Shown here: positions 54,432 to 63,813 of the stretch, piece after piece
Layout of the letters: each line of letters begins with the position of its first letter
How positions within the stretch are numbered: position 1 is the first letter of the stretch
Assembly (NCBI GenBank): GCA_947487205.1
Contig: CANKVU010000014.1
Span: 1-64,000 of the forward strand
Direction of reading: 5' to 3'
DNA from: an uncultured Paracoccaceae bacterium
GTDB taxonomy: Bacteria; Pseudomonadota; Alphaproteobacteria; Rhodobacterales; Rhodobacteraceae
DNA length: 64,000 nucleotides
Position numbers and translations under genes: made by a program
Notes under the pieces: generated by a model
Told to the model about the DNA's origin: nothing
Database searches by the model: none
The model's input: only the letters and a program-made list of their open reading frames with translations

Positions 54432-55297
54432 GCGACACGGTCCTCGTCTTCGAGATGGCGCCCCGCGACGGGTTGCAGAACGAGCCCGCGGCGATCGCCA
54501 CGTCGCAGAAGATCCGCCTGGTCGACCTCCTGACGGCGGCCGGCCTGGCGAAGATCGAGGTGGCGAGCTTCGTCTCGCCCAGGTGGGTGCCGCAGATGGC
54601 CGACGGGGCCGAGGTGCTGGCCGGGATCTCCCGGTCCCCCGGCACCCGCTACACGGCGCTGACGCCGAACGCGAAGGGGCTCGACCGTGCCCGCGCCGCC
54701 GGCGCGGACGAGGTCGCGATCTTCGGCTCCGCCTCCGAGGGGTTCAGCCGGCACAACATCAATTGCAGCATCGCCGAAAGCCTCGAGCGTTTCGCGCCGG
54801 TGGCGGACGCGGCCACGGCGGCGGGGCTGCCGGTCAGGGGCTACGTCTCCTGCGCTATCGAATGCCCCTATGACGGCCCCACCGCGCCGGATCGGGTCGC
54901 GGACGTGGCGGCCGCGCTCGTCGCGATGGGCTGCTACGAGGTTTCGCTCGGGGACACGATCGGGCGGGGCACGCCCGAGGCGATGGCGGCGATGCTCGAC
55001 GCGGTGCTGGAGCGGGTGCCCGCCGGACGGCTGGCCGGGCATTTCCACGATACCGGCGGTCGCGCCATCGACAATGTCCGCGTCGCCCTGAAGCGGGGAG
55101 TGTCGACCTTCGACGCGGCCGCGGGGGGGCTCGGCGGCTGCCCCTACGCGCCCGGCGCCCAGGGCAACGTCGCGACCGAGGCCGTCGTCGAGATGCTGGA
55201 GGCCGAGGGCCTGACCACCGGCATCGACCGGGAGGCGCTGGCCCGCGCGGCCCGGTTCGCCCGCACCCTCCGCCCCGCGCGCGAGGTCCGGCCATGA
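54428..55297 (+). CDS. liuE: Hydroxymethylglutaryl-CoA lyase
   Basis: 289 residues from a GTG start (GTGA overlap). TIM-barrel lyase with VFEMAPRDGLQNE at the N-terminus, VSCAIECPYDG, LGDTIGRGTPEAM, GHFHDTGGRAIDN, and the active-site loop AGGLGGCPYAPGAQGN with its catalytic Cys. It cleaves HMG-CoA to acetyl-CoA and acetoacetate, the last step of leucine breakdown. Confidence 0.95.
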   Translation: MSDTVLVFEMAPRDGLQNEPAAIATSQKIRLVDLLTAAGLAKIEVASFVSPRWVPQMADGAEVLAGISRSPGTRYTALTPNAKGLDRARAAGADEVAIFGSASEGFSRHNINCSIAESLERFAPVADAATAAGLPVRGYVSCAIECPYDGPTAPDRVADVAAALVAMGCYEVSLGDTIGRGTPEAMAAMLDAVLERVPAGRLAGHFHDTGGRAIDNVRVALKRGVSTFDAAAGGLGGCPYAPGAQGNVATEAVVEMLEAEGLTTGIDREALARAARFARTLRPAREVRP

Positions 55298-56070
55298 CCC
55301 GGTACGAGACCCTGCGGGTGGAGACCGACGCGCGCGGCGTGGCGCGCCTGATCCTCGACCGCCCCGGGAAGAAGAACGCCCTGTCGGCCCGCATGATGGA
55401 CGAACTGGCGGATTTCGCCGATCGCGCCGCGGGCGACGGCATCCGCGCGGTGGTCCTCTCCGGCGCGGGGGGCACCTTCTGCGCGGGGGGCGACCTGAAC
55501 TGGATGATGGTCCAGATCGAGGCCGATCGCGCGACCCGCATCCGGGAGGCGCGGCGCCTCGCGACCATGCTGAAGGTCCTGAACGAGATGCCCGTGCCGA
55601 TGATCGGCCGGGTCGAGGGCGCGGCGCTCGGGGGCGGGGTCGGGCTGGCCTGCATCTGCGATGTCGCCGTCGCCGCCACGGAATGCCGGTTCGGCTTCAC
55701 CGAAACGCGGCTGGGGATCATCCCGGCCACGATCGGCCCCTACGTCATCGCCCGGATGGGCGAGGGGCCGGCGCGGCGCGTCTTCATGAGCGGGCGGATC
55801 TTCGGCGCGGCGGAGGCGGCGCGGCTCGGCATCGTCGCGCGCCACGTCGCCGCCCCGGACCTGGACGCGGCCGTGGAGGAGGAGGTCGCGCCCTACCTGG
55901 AGGTTTCGACGGAGGCGGCGGGCCGCGCCAAGGCGCTGGCCCGCGCGCTCGGCCCCGGGATCGACGACGCGGTGATCGACGCGACGATGGAGCGGCTGGC
56001 CGACGCCTGGGAGACGGAGAGCGCGCGCGCACGCATTGCGGCGTTCCTGGATCGGGGGCGTCGCGGCTAG
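55294..56070 (+). CDS. liuC: Methylglutaconyl-CoA hydratase (enoyl-CoA hydratase family)
   Basis: 258 residues of the crotonase family: LILDRPGKKNALSARMMDEL, the oxyanion loop VLSGAGGTFCAGGDLNWM, and GRVEGAALGGGVGLACICD; ETRLGIIPATIGPYV includes a position where catalytic Glu usually sits. In this operon it most likely hydrates 3-methylglutaconyl-CoA to HMG-CoA, between MCC and the lyase. Starts in the lyase stop (ATGA). Confidence 0.9.
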   Translation: MTRYETLRVETDARGVARLILDRPGKKNALSARMMDELADFADRAAGDGIRAVVLSGAGGTFCAGGDLNWMMVQIEADRATRIREARRLATMLKVLNEMPVPMIGRVEGAALGGGVGLACICDVAVAATECRFGFTETRLGIIPATIGPYVIARMGEGPARRVFMSGRIFGAAEAARLGIVARHVAAPDLDAAVEEEVAPYLEVSTEAAGRAKALARALGPGIDDAVIDATMERLADAWETESARARIAAFLDRGRRG

Positions 56071-56120
56071 GATCTGGGGGAATCACGGGGCGGATCGGCG
56101 CCCCGGGAAGGGAGGAGCAC

Positions 56121-56906
56121 ATGACGGAGACCGACACCGTGTTGCGGTGCGAGAACGTGAATCGCTGGTTCGGCGGCATCCACGCCCTCAAGGGCGTGAC
56201 GCTCGACATCGCGCAGGGAGAGATCTTCGGCCTCGTCGGGCCGAACGGGTCCGGCAAGACCACGCTGGTCAATTGCGTGACCGGCTTCTACCCCCCGCAG
56301 GAGGGCCGGATCGCGTTCGAGGGCCGGGACATCACCGGGCGCAAGCCGCACCGGATCGCCGCCGACGGGATCGCCCGGACGTTCCAGAACGTCGCCCTCT
56401 TCCGGGGCATGACGGTCCTCGAGAACATCCTGATGGGCCGGCACAACCTTATGAACCCCAATCCCGTCTCGTCCCTCTTCTATCCCTTCATGGCCCGCAA
56501 GGAAGAGGTCGCCCACCGCCGCAAGGTCGAGGCGATCATCGACCTTCTCCAGCTCGAAAGCGTGCGCGACGAGGGCGTCGACGTCATCCCCCTCGGCCTT
56601 CAGAAACGGGTGGAGCTGGCCCGCGCCCTCTCGGCCGAGCCGCGGATGCTGGTCCTCGACGAGCCGATGGCCGGGATGAACCAGGAGGAGAAGGAGTACA
56701 TGGTGCGCTTCATCCTCGACGCCCACGAGGCGCTCGGCCTGACCGTCCTGATGATCGAGCACCACATGGACGTGGTGACGGCCATCTGCGGCCGCGTCCT
56801 GGTGCTCAACGACGGCACGCCGCTGGCGCTCGGCCCCGCGAAGGAGGCGATCGCCGATCCGGATGTCGTGGCCGCCTATATCGGGGGACGCTCGGATGCG
56901 GCATGA
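56121..56906 (+). CDS. livG: Liv-type ABC transporter ATP-binding protein
   Basis: 261 residues: Walker A GPNGSGKTTLVN, GIARTFQNVALFRGMT (LivG Q-loop), a signature region PLGLQKRVELARALS in place of LSGGQ, Walker B MLVLDEPMAGMN and switch MIEHHMDVV. It energises the LivHM permease encoded below. Only 50 bp separate it from the liu operon, so read-through is likely. Its 3' end overlaps the synthetase gene by 11 bp. Confidence 0.93.
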   Translation: MTETDTVLRCENVNRWFGGIHALKGVTLDIAQGEIFGLVGPNGSGKTTLVNCVTGFYPPQEGRIAFEGRDITGRKPHRIAADGIARTFQNVALFRGMTVLENILMGRHNLMNPNPVSSLFYPFMARKEEVAHRRKVEAIIDLLQLESVRDEGVDVIPLGLQKRVELARALSAEPRMLVLDEPMAGMNQEEKEYMVRFILDAHEALGLTVLMIEHHMDVVTAICGRVLVLNDGTPLALGPAKEAIADPDVVAAYIGGRSDAA

Positions 56907-58854
56907 TCCCGGCACCGCGCAGGACCCCCGCGCCCTTCACCCCGACTGGCGCGAGGACGACCACCTGATCGCGATCCTGGCGCGGAACGCCCGCGACCAT
57001 CCGCAGGGCATCGCCATGCGAGAGCGCGATCACGGGATCTGGCACGAGACGACCTGGCCCGCCTATCTCGACCGCGTGCTCGCGCTCGCCGCGGGGCTCG
57101 AGGCGCGCGGCGTGGGCGCGGGCGATGTCGTCCTGATCACCGGCGACAACCGCCCCGCGCTCTACGTCGCCCTCCTGTCGCTCGCCTGCCTGCGCGCGAT
57201 CCCCTCGCCCGCCTTCTCCGACAGCCGCCCCGAGGAGCTGCTCGGCCAGATGGAGCGCGAGGGCATCGCGAGCGCCATCGTCGAGGACCAGGAGCAGGTG
57301 GACAAGCTGCAATCCATCCGCGCCCGGCGCCCCGAACTCGCGACGATCCTCTACGACGATCCGCGCGGGCTCGACGGCAAGGCGCCCGAGGGGGCATGTT
57401 CCATCGCCGACGTGGCCGCCCAGGGCCGCCGCCGGCTGGAGGAGGAGGCGGGGTTGCGCGCCGACCTCCTCTCCCGGCCGAGCGTCTTCGATATCGCGGT
57501 CCTCATGCATTCCTCGGGCACCACCGGTGCGCCGAAGGGCATCCCGCTCCGTCACGGCCACCTGCTGTCGGGGGTGCGGAACGCCGCCGCGGCGGGATAT
57601 TTCCACGAGGGCGAGGAGCACATGGCCTATCTGCCGATGGCCTGGATCGGCGATTACAGCTTCTCGGTCGCCGCGGCGCTGGACCTGCGCTTTACCGTCA
57701 ACGTCCCCGAGAACCAGGAGACGGCGCTCCACGACCTGCGCGAGATCGCGCCCACGCTTTACTTCGCCTCGCCCCGCGCCTGGTCGGCGATGCTGACCCG
57801 CATCCAGGTGGGCATCGCCGAGACGAAGGGCCTCAAGCGGCGTCTCTACGACCATTTCATTCCCTTCGCCATCGAGCGGGAGCGGCGCCGCCTGCGCGGC
57901 GAGGCACCCGGGCTCGCGGCGCGGATCTGGTACGGCATCGGCAACGCCGCGATCTACGGCCCGATCCGCGACCAGCTGGGCCTGAGGCGGGTGAAACGGC
58001 CCTATACCGCCGGCGAGGCGATCGGCGAGGATGTCTTCCTCTATTTCCGCGCGCTCGGCCTCAACCTCCGCCAGTTCTACGGCCAGACCGAGAATTGCGC
58101 CCTCGCGGTGGCCCAGTCGAAGGAGGATATCAGCCTGACGACCGTCGGGCGCCCCTTCCCGGGCGTCGAGGCCAAGATCGACCCGGCCGGCGAGATCCTC
58201 CTGAAATCCGAGAACATCTTCGACGGCTATTGGCAGAACGACGAGGCGACGGCGGAATCGCTGCGAGACGGCTGGCTCCATACCGGCGATGCGGGCGAGT
58301 TCGCCGATGACGGCCAGCTGGTCGTCCTCGGCCGCCTGTCCGAGGTCCAGCACAAGGCCGACGGATCCCGGTTCATCCCCACCTACCTCGAGAACCGGCT
58401 GAAATTCGCCCCCGCGGTGCGGGACGTGTGCATCGTGGGCGCCGGGCGGCCGTTCCTGGCGGCGATCGTCTGCATCGATTTCGACGCCGTCGGGCAATGG
58501 GCGCAGGAACGGGGCCTGGCCTACACCTCCTATGCCGAACTGTCCCAGCGGGACGAGGTCGTGGACCTCGTCCGGGGCCAGATCGCGGACCTGAACCGCG
58601 CCACGCCGGACAGCCTCTTCATCCGCCGGTTCGTCAACCTCCACAAGGAATTCGATCCCGACGACGGCGAGGTGACGCGGACGCGAAAGCTTCGCCGCAA
58701 GGTCATCGACGACCATTATTCCGACATCATCGCCGCGATCTACGACGATGCGGAGGCCGTGGACTACGAGGCGCGCATCACCTACGAGGACGGCCGCACC
58801 GGGTCCCTGAACCGGCGGCTCCAGATCGGCGACCTCGCGCCGACGGAGGTCTGA
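56896..58854 (+). CDS. AMP-binding long-chain acyl-CoA synthetase-like protein
   Basis: 652 residues of the adenylate-forming family, type with an inserted segment as in long-chain acyl-CoA synthetases. P-loop-like HSSGTTGAPKGIPLRHGHLL (about 210-229), QFYGQTENCALAVAQ, motif GWLHTGDAGEFADDGQLVVL and the C-terminal VTRTRKLRRKVI with the probable catalytic Lys. It activates a carboxylic acid to its CoA thioester. Sitting between livG and livH, it implies that the importer brings in an acid that is immediately activated. The chain length is not decided by the sequence. Confidence 0.9.
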   Translation: MRHDPGTAQDPRALHPDWREDDHLIAILARNARDHPQGIAMRERDHGIWHETTWPAYLDRVLALAAGLEARGVGAGDVVLITGDNRPALYVALLSLACLRAIPSPAFSDSRPEELLGQMEREGIASAIVEDQEQVDKLQSIRARRPELATILYDDPRGLDGKAPEGACSIADVAAQGRRRLEEEAGLRADLLSRPSVFDIAVLMHSSGTTGAPKGIPLRHGHLLSGVRNAAAAGYFHEGEEHMAYLPMAWIGDYSFSVAAALDLRFTVNVPENQETALHDLREIAPTLYFASPRAWSAMLTRIQVGIAETKGLKRRLYDHFIPFAIERERRRLRGEAPGLAARIWYGIGNAAIYGPIRDQLGLRRVKRPYTAGEAIGEDVFLYFRALGLNLRQFYGQTENCALAVAQSKEDISLTTVGRPFPGVEAKIDPAGEILLKSENIFDGYWQNDEATAESLRDGWLHTGDAGEFADDGQLVVLGRLSEVQHKADGSRFIPTYLENRLKFAPAVRDVCIVGAGRPFLAAIVCIDFDAVGQWAQERGLAYTSYAELSQRDEVVDLVRGQIADLNRATPDSLFIRRFVNLHKEFDPDDGEVTRTRKLRRKVIDDHYSDIIAAIYDDAEAVDYEARITYEDGRTGSLNRRLQIGDLAPTEV

Positions 58855-58857
58855 GCG

Positions 58858-59736
58858 ATGGCGTATTTCCTGGAATTGCTGGCCAACGGCGCGCTGGTGG
58901 GGCTGATGTATTCCCTCGCCGCGCTGGGCTTCGTGCTGATCTACAAGTCGTCGGGCGTGCCGAACCTGGCGCAGGGCGCGCTGATCATGGCGGCGGCCTA
59001 CGCGGCCTGGCTGATGGTGTCGTGGGGCCTTCCCATATGGGCCGCGGTGATCGCGGCGGCGGGGGTGATGTTCCTCTTCGGCCTTCTGGTGGAGCGGTTG
59101 CTGCTGCGGCCGATGGTCGGGCAGCCGGTGATCATGGTGGTCATGCTGACGCTGGGGCTGGAGATCCTGCTGCGCGGGCTGGTGCCGGGGCTGCTCGGCG
59201 CGGCGCCCAAGCCGCTCGACCTCGGGATCGGACTCGCCCCGGTCATCGTCGGCGACGTGTTCATGAACCGCGCCTACCTGATCGGCGGCGTGGTGGCGGT
59301 GATCCTGATCGCCGCCTCGATGCTGTTCTTCCGCACCCGCCTCGGCACCAAGCTGCGCGCGGTGTCGGACGACCACGTGGCCAGCTGGGCCGTCGGCCTG
59401 TCGGTGGAACGCGCCATCGCGGTGTCGTGGGGGATCGCGGGCATCGCCGCGGTCGGCGCGGGCGTGCTCTGGGGCTCCGTGCAGGGCGTCGACTGGACGT
59501 TGTCGAGCCTGCTCTTCCCCGCCGTGGCGGTGGTGATCCTGGGCGGCGTCGACTCGATCAAGGGCGTCTTCGTTGGCGGGCTCGCCGTCGGCATCCTGGG
59601 ATCGGTCATCCCGGGATATCTCGATGCCTATGCCGGCGGCTCGACCCGCGACGTTGTCACCTCGCTCATCATCCTGCTGACCATCATGATCCGGCCCTAC
59701 GGCATATTCGGCCGCGAAGACATCGAGAGGATCTGA
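58858..59736 (+). CDS. livH: Liv-type ABC transporter permease
   Basis: 292 residues, about eight membrane segments, LivH type: ANGALVGLMYSLAALGFVLI at the N-terminus, AQGALIMAAAYAAWLM, VGLSVERAIAVSWGIAGIAA and LGGVDSIKGVFVGGLAVGIL. Begins 4 bp after the synthetase stop and is followed closely by livM. Confidence 0.93.
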   Translation: MAYFLELLANGALVGLMYSLAALGFVLIYKSSGVPNLAQGALIMAAAYAAWLMVSWGLPIWAAVIAAAGVMFLFGLLVERLLLRPMVGQPVIMVVMLTLGLEILLRGLVPGLLGAAPKPLDLGIGLAPVIVGDVFMNRAYLIGGVVAVILIAASMLFFRTRLGTKLRAVSDDHVASWAVGLSVERAIAVSWGIAGIAAVGAGVLWGSVQGVDWTLSSLLFPAVAVVILGGVDSIKGVFVGGLAVGILGSVIPGYLDAYAGGSTRDVVTSLIILLTIMIRPYGIFGREDIERI

Positions 59737-59740
59737 TCGC

Positions 59741-60814
59741 ATGTTCTACCGCCTGTCCGGCATCCACCATACCGGGTACGAGAGCGCCCGGCGCCTCTGG
59801 CCGGTGCCCGCCGACCGCTGGCAGGTGGGGGCGGTGCTCGTCCTCGCCCTCGCCGCGCCGTTCCTCGTCTCGAACCTCTATCTGGGCTCCTACATCCTGC
59901 CCTGGCTCATCTGGTCGGCCGCGGCGCTGTCGCTGTCGCTCCTCATGGGCCTCGCCGGGCAGCTCCATTTCGGCTACGCGGCGGTGATGGCGATCGGGGC
60001 CTATACCTCGATCCACCTGTCGCAGGCGGGCGTGCCCTTCGCGCTGTCGCTGCTGGGCGCCGGCGTCGTCTCGGCCCTGATCGGGACGGTGTTCGGGGCC
60101 GCCGCGCTGCGGGTGAAGGGGCTCTACCTCGTCATGGCGACGCTCGCGATGCAGTACCTCGTCGACTGGGTGATCGTGAACGTCCCCGCCATCTCGGGCG
60201 GGGCGCAGGCGACCCTCAGGACGCCGACGGTCACCTTCCTGGGCCTGCCGGTCGAGACGCTGACCCAGCGCTACTACCTCGCCCTGGCCTGGGCGGTCCT
60301 GCTGACGCTGTTCTTCATGAACGTGAAGCGGACGAGTTTCGGGCGCGCGCTGATCGCGATCCGCGACAAGGATTTCGCCGCCGCGGTGATCGGGGTGGAC
60401 CCGTTCCGCTACAAGCTGATGGCGTTCCTGACCTCGTCCTTCGTGGGCGGCGTCACCGGCGCGATCCTGGCCTTCTGCTACTACCGCGCGGTCACGCCGG
60501 AACAGTTCAGCTTCAACGTCTCGATCCAGCTCGTCGCGATGGTCCTGGTGGGCGGTCTCGGCAGCGCGATCGGCGGGTTCCTCGGGGCGGGCTTCGTGCT
60601 GTTGCTGCCGATCATCCTGACGAACGTGATCGCCGATCTGGGATCCTCGGGGTGGATCGACATCTCCCGGAACCTGATGTCCCACCTGCCGCTCATCTTC
60701 TACGGCGCGATGATCATCGGGTTCCTGCTGTTCGAGCCCCTCGGCCTGGCCAAGATCTACGACAACATCCGCAAGTATTTCCTGGTCTGGCCGTTCCGCC
60801 ATTCCAGAAGCTGA
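59741..60814 (+). CDS. livM: Liv-type ABC transporter permease
   Basis: 357 residues, LivM type with about nine membrane segments: LLMGLAGQLHFGYAAVMAIG, GAAALRVKGLYLVMATLAM, ALIAIRDKDFAAAVIGVDPF (the cytoplasmic EAA-like loop), VGGLGSAIGGFLGAGFVLLL. Partner of LivH. Confidence 0.93.
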   Translation: MFYRLSGIHHTGYESARRLWPVPADRWQVGAVLVLALAAPFLVSNLYLGSYILPWLIWSAAALSLSLLMGLAGQLHFGYAAVMAIGAYTSIHLSQAGVPFALSLLGAGVVSALIGTVFGAAALRVKGLYLVMATLAMQYLVDWVIVNVPAISGGAQATLRTPTVTFLGLPVETLTQRYYLALAWAVLLTLFFMNVKRTSFGRALIAIRDKDFAAAVIGVDPFRYKLMAFLTSSFVGGVTGAILAFCYYRAVTPEQFSFNVSIQLVAMVLVGGLGSAIGGFLGAGFVLLLPIILTNVIADLGSSGWIDISRNLMSHLPLIFYGAMIIGFLLFEPLGLAKIYDNIRKYFLVWPFRHSRS

Positions 60815-60837
60815 ACGACCATCAAGGGAGGAAGACC

Positions 60838-62076
60838 ATGAAATTTCTTGCCAAACTGGGCATCACCGCGGCGCTGGCGTTCGGCCCCGCCGCCGCGTCC
60901 GCGCAGGAGGAGCCGATCAAGTTCGGCCTCCTGCAGGACTTCACCGCCGTCTACACGTTCGTCTCCGGCGAGTACAATCAGGGCCAGCAGGATTACCTGA
61001 CGCTCGTGAACGAGGAAGGCGGGATCGACGGCCGCATGTTCGAGGCCATCGTCCGCGACACCGGCAACGAACCGCAACGGGGGATCGAGGCTTATAACCG
61101 GGCGCGCGAAGAGGGGGCGATCCTGTTCGACTTCCTGTCCACGCCGGTATCACGGGCCGTTGTCGATCGGGCGATGCAGGACGAGGTCGTGCTGATCACG
61201 CCGCTCCACGGCCGCGGCGACGCCGCCGCCGGGCAGACCTTCCCCTACGTGTTCCCGGTCATGGCGACCTACTGGTCGCAGGCCGCGATCCTCGCGGACT
61301 ACATCAACCAGAACCAGGGCGGGCTCGAGGGCAAGAAGATCGCGCTCGTGCATATCGACAGCCCATTCGGCCGCGAACCGACCCCGATCCTGGAGGATCT
61401 GGCCGAGCAGGAGGGGTTCGAGTTCCGCGCCTTCGGCTATGCGAGCCCGGGCAACGAGCAATCCGCCGTCTGGTCCGAGGTCCGGCGCTATCGCCCCGAC
61501 GCGGTCTTCATCTGGGGCGCCGGCGGCGGCCAGTCCGTCTCGGTGCGGGAGGCGATCCGCAACGGGATTTCGGCCGAGAACATCTATTCCGTCGTCTGGC
61601 TGGCCGAGACCGACGCCCAGAATGTCGGCGCCGAGGCCATGACGGGCGTGAAGCGGTACGAGGCCGTGGCCACCGGCACCGACACGCCCATCGTGAGCCG
61701 CATCATGGACACGGTGATCGAGCCCGGCCTGGGGGCCGGCGACAGGGCCAATGTCGGGTCGAGCTATTACAATATCGGCGTCGCCACGATGGCCGTCGCG
61801 GTCGAGGCGGCGCGCCTCGCGCTGGAGAACGGTGACGGCCCGCTCGACGGAACCGCCCTCAAGGAAGGCTTCGAGAGCATCGAGAACTTCGACGCCGAGG
61901 GTCTGATGCCCCCGATCACGATCACGCCCGAGGATCACCAGGGCGGCGGCTACGGCCGCGTCGCGCAATGGAACGGCGAGGAATGGGAGCCGGTCAGCGA
62001 CTGGACCACCGCGTATCAGGACGTCGTCCAATCCGAGATCGATGCCGGCGCCGCCGAGTATTCGGGGGGCAACTGA
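60838..62076 (+). CDS. livK: Liv-type periplasmic substrate-binding protein
   Basis: 412 residues. A signal peptide (KLGITAALAFGPAAASAQ) and then a Leu/Ile/Val-binding-protein-like fold (IKFGLLQDFTAVYTFVSGEY; QDYLTLVNEEGGIDGRMFEA; RPDAVFIWGAGGGQSVSVRE). Good ribosome-binding site GGGAGGAAG. The ligand pocket cannot be read by eye; the synthetase in the operon suggests an organic acid as much as an amino acid. Confidence 0.92.
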   Translation: MKFLAKLGITAALAFGPAAASAQEEPIKFGLLQDFTAVYTFVSGEYNQGQQDYLTLVNEEGGIDGRMFEAIVRDTGNEPQRGIEAYNRAREEGAILFDFLSTPVSRAVVDRAMQDEVVLITPLHGRGDAAAGQTFPYVFPVMATYWSQAAILADYINQNQGGLEGKKIALVHIDSPFGREPTPILEDLAEQEGFEFRAFGYASPGNEQSAVWSEVRRYRPDAVFIWGAGGGQSVSVREAIRNGISAENIYSVVWLAETDAQNVGAEAMTGVKRYEAVATGTDTPIVSRIMDTVIEPGLGAGDRANVGSSYYNIGVATMAVAVEAARLALENGDGPLDGTALKEGFESIENFDAEGLMPPITITPEDHQGGGYGRVAQWNGEEWEPVSDWTTAYQDVVQSEIDAGAAEYSGGN

Positions 62077-62077
62077 G

Positions 62078-62869
62078 ATGTCGGGACTCGCCCTGTCGAG
62101 CGTCGAGGTGATCTACGACAAGGTGTTCCTCGCCATCAAGGGCGTGTCCCTGGAGGTCGGGGAGGGCGAGATGGTCGCCCTCCTCGGATCGAACGGCGCC
62201 GGCAAGAGCACCACATTGAAGGCGGTGAGCGGGCTTCTGGGCCCCGAACGCGGGGAGGTCACGCGCGGTACCATCACCTGGGACGGGACCGACCTGCGCC
62301 GCATGGGCGCCCCCGATCGCGTGGGCCGCGGGATCGTCCACGTCCTGGAGGGGCGCCGCGTCTTCGGCCACCTGACCCCGGACGAGAACCTGGTGGCCGC
62401 CTACCGGGGCGGCCGGGGGAGCACGTCCTTCGACGCGCTCCGCGACCAGGTCTACGAGTATTTCCCCCGGTTGAAGGAGCGCGGCCGGTCCAAGGCCGGC
62501 TACCTCTCCGGCGGGGAGCAGCAGATGCTGGCCATCGGCCGCGCGCTCATGACCGAGCCGCGCCTCATCATGCTGGACGAGCCGAGCCTGGGCCTCGCCC
62601 CCGTACTGGTGGAGGAGATCTTCGGCATCATCCGCCACATCAACGCGGAACGGAAGCTGACCGTCCTCCTGGTGGAACAGAACGCCGCCGCGACGCTCCG
62701 GATCGTCGACCGGGCCTACCTGATCGAGAACGGGCAGATCGTCATGTCGGGGCAGGCCGCCACCCTGGCCGAGAACCCCGACGTGCAGGAATTCTACCTC
62801 GGTGGCGCGGGCAAGGTCGATTACCACGCGGTGAAGCATTATCGCCGCCGCAAGCGCTGGCTGGCCTGA
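62078..62869 (+). CDS. livF: Liv-type ABC transporter ATP-binding protein
   Basis: 263 residues: Walker A GSNGAGKSTTLKA, LivF-type HVLEGRRVFGHLTPDENL, signature LSGGEQQMLAIGRAL, Walker B LIMLDEPSLGLAP and switch LLVEQNAAATLR. The C-terminal tail is basic (HYRRRKRWLA). It completes the transporter and ends the operon; a GC hairpin follows. Confidence 0.94.
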   Translation: MSGLALSSVEVIYDKVFLAIKGVSLEVGEGEMVALLGSNGAGKSTTLKAVSGLLGPERGEVTRGTITWDGTDLRRMGAPDRVGRGIVHVLEGRRVFGHLTPDENLVAAYRGGRGSTSFDALRDQVYEYFPRLKERGRSKAGYLSGGEQQMLAIGRALMTEPRLIMLDEPSLGLAPVLVEEIFGIIRHINAERKLTVLLVEQNAAATLRIVDRAYLIENGQIVMSGQAATLAENPDVQEFYLGGAGKVDYHAVKHYRRRKRWLA

Positions 62870-62875
62870 CGGTAA

Positions 62876-62890
62876 GGGGCGGCGCGCCCC
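62876..62890 (+). terminator. Weak hairpin after livF
   Basis: GGGGCG-GCG-CGCCCC just after the stop. No T tract follows, so it may be a mere stabilising hairpin. Confidence 0.3.
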
Positions 62891-63094
62891 CGGCTGGCCG
62901 TCCATCCCCGTGATCACATCGCTCGGCACGGGGCGTCGGCAGACCGGCAGGGATGCTTGATGCCGCATATATGGGCGGGATCGTTCAAATTGTTGCCACT
63001 TTCTGAATTTCCACGCAACTTTCGCTCCCCCCGAGGGGTTGGCCGGTCATGCCGGAATCGGATGGTTCGGGCCCACTGCCAAGGAGTGAATGGT

Positions 63095-63667
63095 ATGAAA
63101 CGGATATTTCTCGGATCCCTGAGCGCCGCGGCGCTGGCTCTCGGCACCCAAGGGGCCGTCGCGCAGGATGGCGGCTCCGGCTCCGAAGAGATGACCGGCG
63201 TGACCTGCGAGCAGTTCCTCGCACTTCCCGCCCAGGACCAGGAGATGCACGCGACGGCGCTGACCACGGCGAACATGGGCAGCTCGGGCTCCATGGGGTC
63301 GGAAAGCAGCGGATCGGGGTCCGGCTCGGACAGCGGCTCCGGCTCGATGGCCTCGGGCTCGGACGGTTCGGCCGACACCGGCTCCGGCTCGATGGCGTCG
63401 GATACCGGCAGTTCCTCCTCCATGAGCTCCGAAAGCGGTGCCTCGTCCGAGGGCAGCACGTCATCCACCTCCTCGGCCTCGTCCGAAGGCGGGATGTCCA
63501 CGGATGCGGGCGGCTCCTCGGCCTCGAGCGACACCGAAACGACCGGTTCGATGATGCAGCAATCGCCCACGGTCGTCGCGCTCGTGACGATCTGCGAGAA
63601 CACCTCCGGGTCGGGCAGCGGCTCGAGCGACGGCTCGATGGACAGCGAGAGCGGTTCGTCGAACTGA
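63095..63667 (+). CDS. Exported HdeA/HdeB-like protein with a Ser/Gly-rich insert
   Basis: 190 residues after a strong ribosome-binding site (AAGGAGTGA). The signal peptide is MKRIFLGSLSAAALALG with a cut near VAQ-DG. The mature protein starts with TCEQFLALPAQDQEM, ends with VVALVTICENTSG, and has about 100 residues of Ser/Gly/Asp/Met low-complexity sequence between them. The two Cys-containing segments look like the two halves of the small acid-stress chaperones HdeA/HdeB, which form one disulfide. The insert is very unusual for that family. Periplasmic. Function inferred only from these two segments. Confidence 0.65.
   Translation: MKRIFLGSLSAAALALGTQGAVAQDGGSGSEEMTGVTCEQFLALPAQDQEMHATALTTANMGSSGSMGSESSGSGSGSDSGSGSMASGSDGSADTGSGSMASDTGSSSSMSSESGASSEGSTSSTSSASSEGGMSTDAGGSSASSDTETTGSMMQQSPTVVALVTICENTSGSGSGSSDGSMDSESGSSN
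63277..63537 (+). repeat. Low-complexity Ser/Gly-coding repeats
   Basis: Imperfect repeats of the GGCTCCGGCTCGATGG kind (coding GSGSM-A-S twice and variants) inside the HdeA-like gene; likely to vary in length between strains. Confidence 0.6.
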
Positions 63668-63686
63668 CGACCCACCCCGAGCGGAC

Positions 63687-63717
63687 AGGGGCGCAGGTTC
63701 GGGCCTGCGCCCCTTTT
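63687..63717 (+). terminator. Rho-independent terminator after the HdeA-like gene
   Basis: Stem AGGGGCGCAGG / CCTGCGCCCCT with a 6-base loop, followed by TTTCG, about 20 bp behind the stop. Confidence 0.85.
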
Positions 63718-63813
63718 CGTGTCCGCCGCCGGGGTGGAGCCGGGGCGGTTATCGGTTAACCTCCCCCCGACATGGCCTGACCGACCGCGTCGGGTCCAGA
63801 CCGGGAGGATGAG

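Noticed and set aside
56806-59742. 978-codon open frame on the minus strand
   Set aside because: Antisense to the synthetase and livH genes; composition is that of a shadow frame.
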